DNA of 64,000 nt from Anaerolineae bacterium (GTDB lineage Bacteria > Chloroflexota > Anaerolineae > Promineifilales > Promineifilaceae), in contig JAHDWL010000002.1 in NCBI GenBank assembly GCA_023384355.1, forward strand, positions 95,667 through 159,666, read 5' to 3'. Positions 61,794 to 64,000 of this stretch are shown here, in pieces (the first letter of the stretch is position 1; each line of letters begins with the position of its first letter). The notes under the pieces were generated by a model. That model worked only from the letters and a program-made list of their open reading frames with translations. It did no database searches and was not told where the DNA came from. The translations under genes and the position numbers were made by a program.

Positions 61794-64000
61794 CTAGATC
61801 AGCCGGCGTTCACGCGCGCGGGCAACGGCCTGGGTTCGGCCGCGCGCGCCGAGCTTCTCATAAATATTGTGCGCGTGCCATTTCACCGTGCCGACGGAGA
61901 TAAACAATTCGCCGGCGATTTCCTGATTGGACAATCCGGCGGCGAGCAAGCGAAGCACGTCCAGCTCGCGCTCGCTGAGCTGTTCTTCACTCTGCGAGGA
62001 GGGAGGTTGCGAGGATGAGGAGGTGACGACATAACGGCCGCCAATCGCGTTATCCGTTGACAGGGCCGCCAGCAGTTGATCGACAAATGCGGGAGCCGTG
62101 CCGCGAACGCGGATCAACGACGGGATAAGTGCTGGGCCTTCGTCGACGAATGGCATTGCAAAGCCTTCCGGGGCGGCCAATGAGAGCGCGGCGATGAGTG
62201 ATGCATCAGCCGCCTCGGTGCTCCGTGACTGTTGGGCTATTGCCTGTAATATGAGCGCCTCGATGATCGTCCGGTCGCGCCCTGATTCCCGCGCCGCCAC
62301 CAACAGGGGCCGGAGTAAATCCAGCGCTTCATCATTTCTTTGTCCGGCAAGCAGAATCCGGGCCAGCGTGAGGTCCTCAAACTCTCGCAAATATTCAACC
62401 GGCCGGGACACTCGAACCTGTTGATACTGCTGTGCCCACTGCCCGGCAAGAGCGAGGTTCCCCTGCAACAGGTCCAAATGGGCGCGATGGGCCGCCGACA
62501 GTAACGTCAGACGGGGAACTTTGTACGAGCGCATAAGGGAGTCTGCCTTCTGCCAGGCCGCCAAAGCAGCGGCCGGTTCTCCCTGGGCCTGACGCAGACG
62601 AGCCAGGTACAGATAGGCGTAGCGCAGATCGTCGACGATACCGCCCTCGAGCGACAGTTCGATACCGGTCAGGATGAGTTGTTCGGCCGTCGCCGGATCA
62701 TTCCGTTCGCGCGCGATGTCGCCCAGTATGGCCCAAGCCAGGCCCATCGGGGGTGCGCTGTCATCGCCCGCCAATCCCAGCGCGGCCTGGCATGTTTCGG
62801 TGGCCAATGACAGTCTGCCTTGCTGAATCTGCATGAGCGCCGCCTCGCAGTGAGCGTTGACGGCCAGATAGCTCACCCCGGCCGCATGCGCCAGTTCACT
62901 CGCTTGCAGGTACGCTTCTTCGGCTTCGCCCACATCGCCGGATAATTCGCAGGCCAGACCCAGCGTGTCGGCGGCGCGAGCGGCCGCATGGCCCCCTATG
63001 ATTTCAGGTTGGGCGAGCAGGCGACGCATAGCCGCGACAGCCTCGGCCAGATTCTCGCCGCGCATCGCGTCCATGGCCGCCCGCAGGATGATCGCCAACG
63101 CCGTTAGTTCCGGCTGCTTGCGGGCGTCGTCGCGCAGCGATTGTTCGGCTTGCCGCAACAGGGCTTCCGCCCGTTCCATTCGCCCGGACAGGTACAGGGC
63201 GCGGGACGCATGCAGGCTCAACGCGGGTCTATCCGGCAGTAAGGAGGCGGGCAACGAATCAAGCCAGCCGGTCAGCAGGGATATCTCGCCGCGCGACCAG
63301 ATTGAGGCTTTCTGAATGACCCGCTCCAGGACGTCGGCCGCCAGAACCGGATCGTTCGCGGCGAAGGCATGGTGAACCGCCTCCCCGGGCAGGTCGTGCG
63401 CTTCGTACCATTGCGATGCACGCCGGTGGGTCGCTTCCAGCGTCGATTTATCCGACCCTGCCCGCAGCGAATCGGCCATTAGATGGTGATAGCGATACCA
63501 TTCGCGCCTCTCATCGAGGGGAATGAGGAAAAGGTTGGCGCGCTCGAGATGCATCAGCACGGCCCGGCTATCCTCGCGGCCGGTGATTGAATCGCATAAT
63601 GGAGCGCATAATCGATCCAGCGCGGCCGTTTGTTGCAGGAAGTTGCGCACGCTTTCGTCCTGTTGGCGCAGCACCTCTTCCAACAAGTAATCGATTATAT
63701 AGTGATGGCTGCCGCTGAAGGAGGCGATGAATTCCTCACCCGTCCGGGTGTCCCCCGGACGCGAGGACCGCAGCGCCAGGGCGGCCAGTTGCAACCCAGC
63801 GATCCAGCCCTCGGTGCGATGTTCGAGCGCGGCTAATTGATCGGTCGGTAGATCAAGAGCCATCGTCCGGTTGAGAAACCCGGCGGCTTCGTCCGGCGTA
63901 AATCGCAAATCGGCCGCCCGAATCTCCGTCAATTGCTCTCGCGCCCGGAATCGGGCCAGTGCCAGCGGCGGGTCTTCGCGGGTGATCAGGATCACGCGCA
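61794..64000 (-). CDS. LAL/MalT-type LuxR-family transcriptional regulator, 5' part outside window
   Basis: The visible ~735 residues begin inside the ATPase domain ([22 protein letters not shown], then [14 protein letters not shown]) and continue through winged-helix and TPR-like repeats. The C-terminal LuxR HTH (about the last 65 residues) is [22 protein letters not shown] then [20 protein letters not shown]. The Walker motifs lie beyond the right edge. Such regulators sense a small molecule and activate nearby genes; the three genes downstream on the same strand are natural candidates, but that is inference. Confidence 0.9.
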   Translation of the reverse strand, partial: RVILITREDPPLALARFRAREQLTEIRAADLRFTPDEAAGFLNRTMALDLPTDQLAALEHRTEGWIAGLQLAALALRSSRPGDTRTGEEFIASFSGSHHYIIDYLLEEVLRQQDESVRNFLQQTAALDRLCAPLCDSITGREDSRAVLMHLERANLFLIPLDERREWYRYHHLMADSLRAGSDKSTLEATHRRASQWYEAHDLPGEAVHHAFAANDPVLAADVLERVIQKASIWSRGEISLLTGWLDSLPASLLPDRPALSLHASRALYLSGRMERAEALLRQAEQSLRDDARKQPELTALAIILRAAMDAMRGENLAEAVAAMRRLLAQPEIIGGHAAARAADTLGLACELSGDVGEAEEAYLQASELAHAAGVSYLAVNAHCEAALMQIQQGRLSLATETCQAALGLAGDDSAPPMGLAWAILGDIARERNDPATAEQLILTGIELSLEGGIVDDLRYAYLYLARLRQAQGEPAAALAAWQKADSLMRSYKVPRLTLLSAAHRAHLDLLQGNLALAGQWAQQYQQVRVSRPVEYLREFEDLTLARILLAGQRNDEALDLLRPLLVAARESGRDRTIIEALILQAIAQQSRSTEAADASLIAALSLAAPEGFAMPFVDEGPALIPSLIRVRGTAPAFVDQLLAALSTDNAIGGRYVVTSSSSQPPSSQSEEQLSERELDVLRLLAAGLSNQEIAGELFISVGTVKWHAHNIYEKLGARGRTQAVARARERRLI

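Noticed and set aside
1..64000. CRISPR arrays, insertion sequences, integrases or prophage genes
   Set aside because: No regularly spaced repeats, transposase or integrase motifs were seen on either strand.

Overview
The window looks like chromosome of a member of the Chloroflexota, probably an Anaerolineae/Ardenticatenia-type lineage. I infer this from gene content: a LAL-type LuxR regulator, F420-type LLM oxidoreductase, bacterial Elp3, MoxR/CoxE pair, CAP-domain and CHAD proteins, and the order rpsB-tsf-pyrH-frr-uppS-cdsA. GC content is moderately high. Coding density is high. I saw no insertion sequence, prophage, CRISPR array or rRNA operon. The window is mostly ordinary core genome; the most interesting signals lie in leaders between promoters and genes.

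Left part (1-13,900, minus strand): a long gene train reads alaS, a TM protein of unknown role, ruvX, mltG, a half-size periplasmic-binding-protein-like lipoprotein, a coiled-coil membrane protein, a TPR/lytic transglycosylase lipoprotein and a large membrane-anchored propeller-like protein. Several of these genes overlap. It couples alanine charging and Holliday-junction processing to a cell-wall cleavage module. A separately promoted miaB-family gene runs off the left edge.

Middle plus-strand part (14,100-30,500): GNAT, phosphotransferase, class II aldolase, glycosidase-like lipoprotein, PspC protein, aspartate kinase and SDR genes. The translation/envelope operon rpsB-tsf-pyrH-frr-uppS-cdsA follows, then class I fructose-bisphosphatase, rho, and a LysM/M23 endopeptidase. 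Next come rlmN with a HAD phosphatase (minus), a CAP-domain protein (plus), glnA, and a minus-strand group: vapBC, LLM oxidoreductase, elp3, MttB-family protein and GNAT.

Right part (41,200-64,000): tRNA-Glu(UUC), a tandem GNAT, MoxR plus VWA/CoxE, tyrS, thpR, a polytopic glycosyltransferase, galT, a NYN-domain protein, pcrA, a CBS/CNNM protein and tRNA-Glu(CUC). These are followed by a UbiB-like kinase, small zinc-type proteins, CHAD and J-domain proteins, and a cluster of an alpha/beta hydrolase with two small proteins beside a LAL regulator that runs off the right edge.

The main hunt result is a recurrent layout of sigma70-like promoter, structured leader, intrinsic terminator, then gene. 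It is seen at alaS, glnA and tyrS, with long leaders also at rpsB and rho. None shows the T-box UGGN signature or a riboswitch class I recognise. GlnA also carries Phe at position 397, the position of the adenylylation tyrosine in E. coli GlnA, so control through its leader is plausible. All promoter and RNA-structure calls were made by eye.
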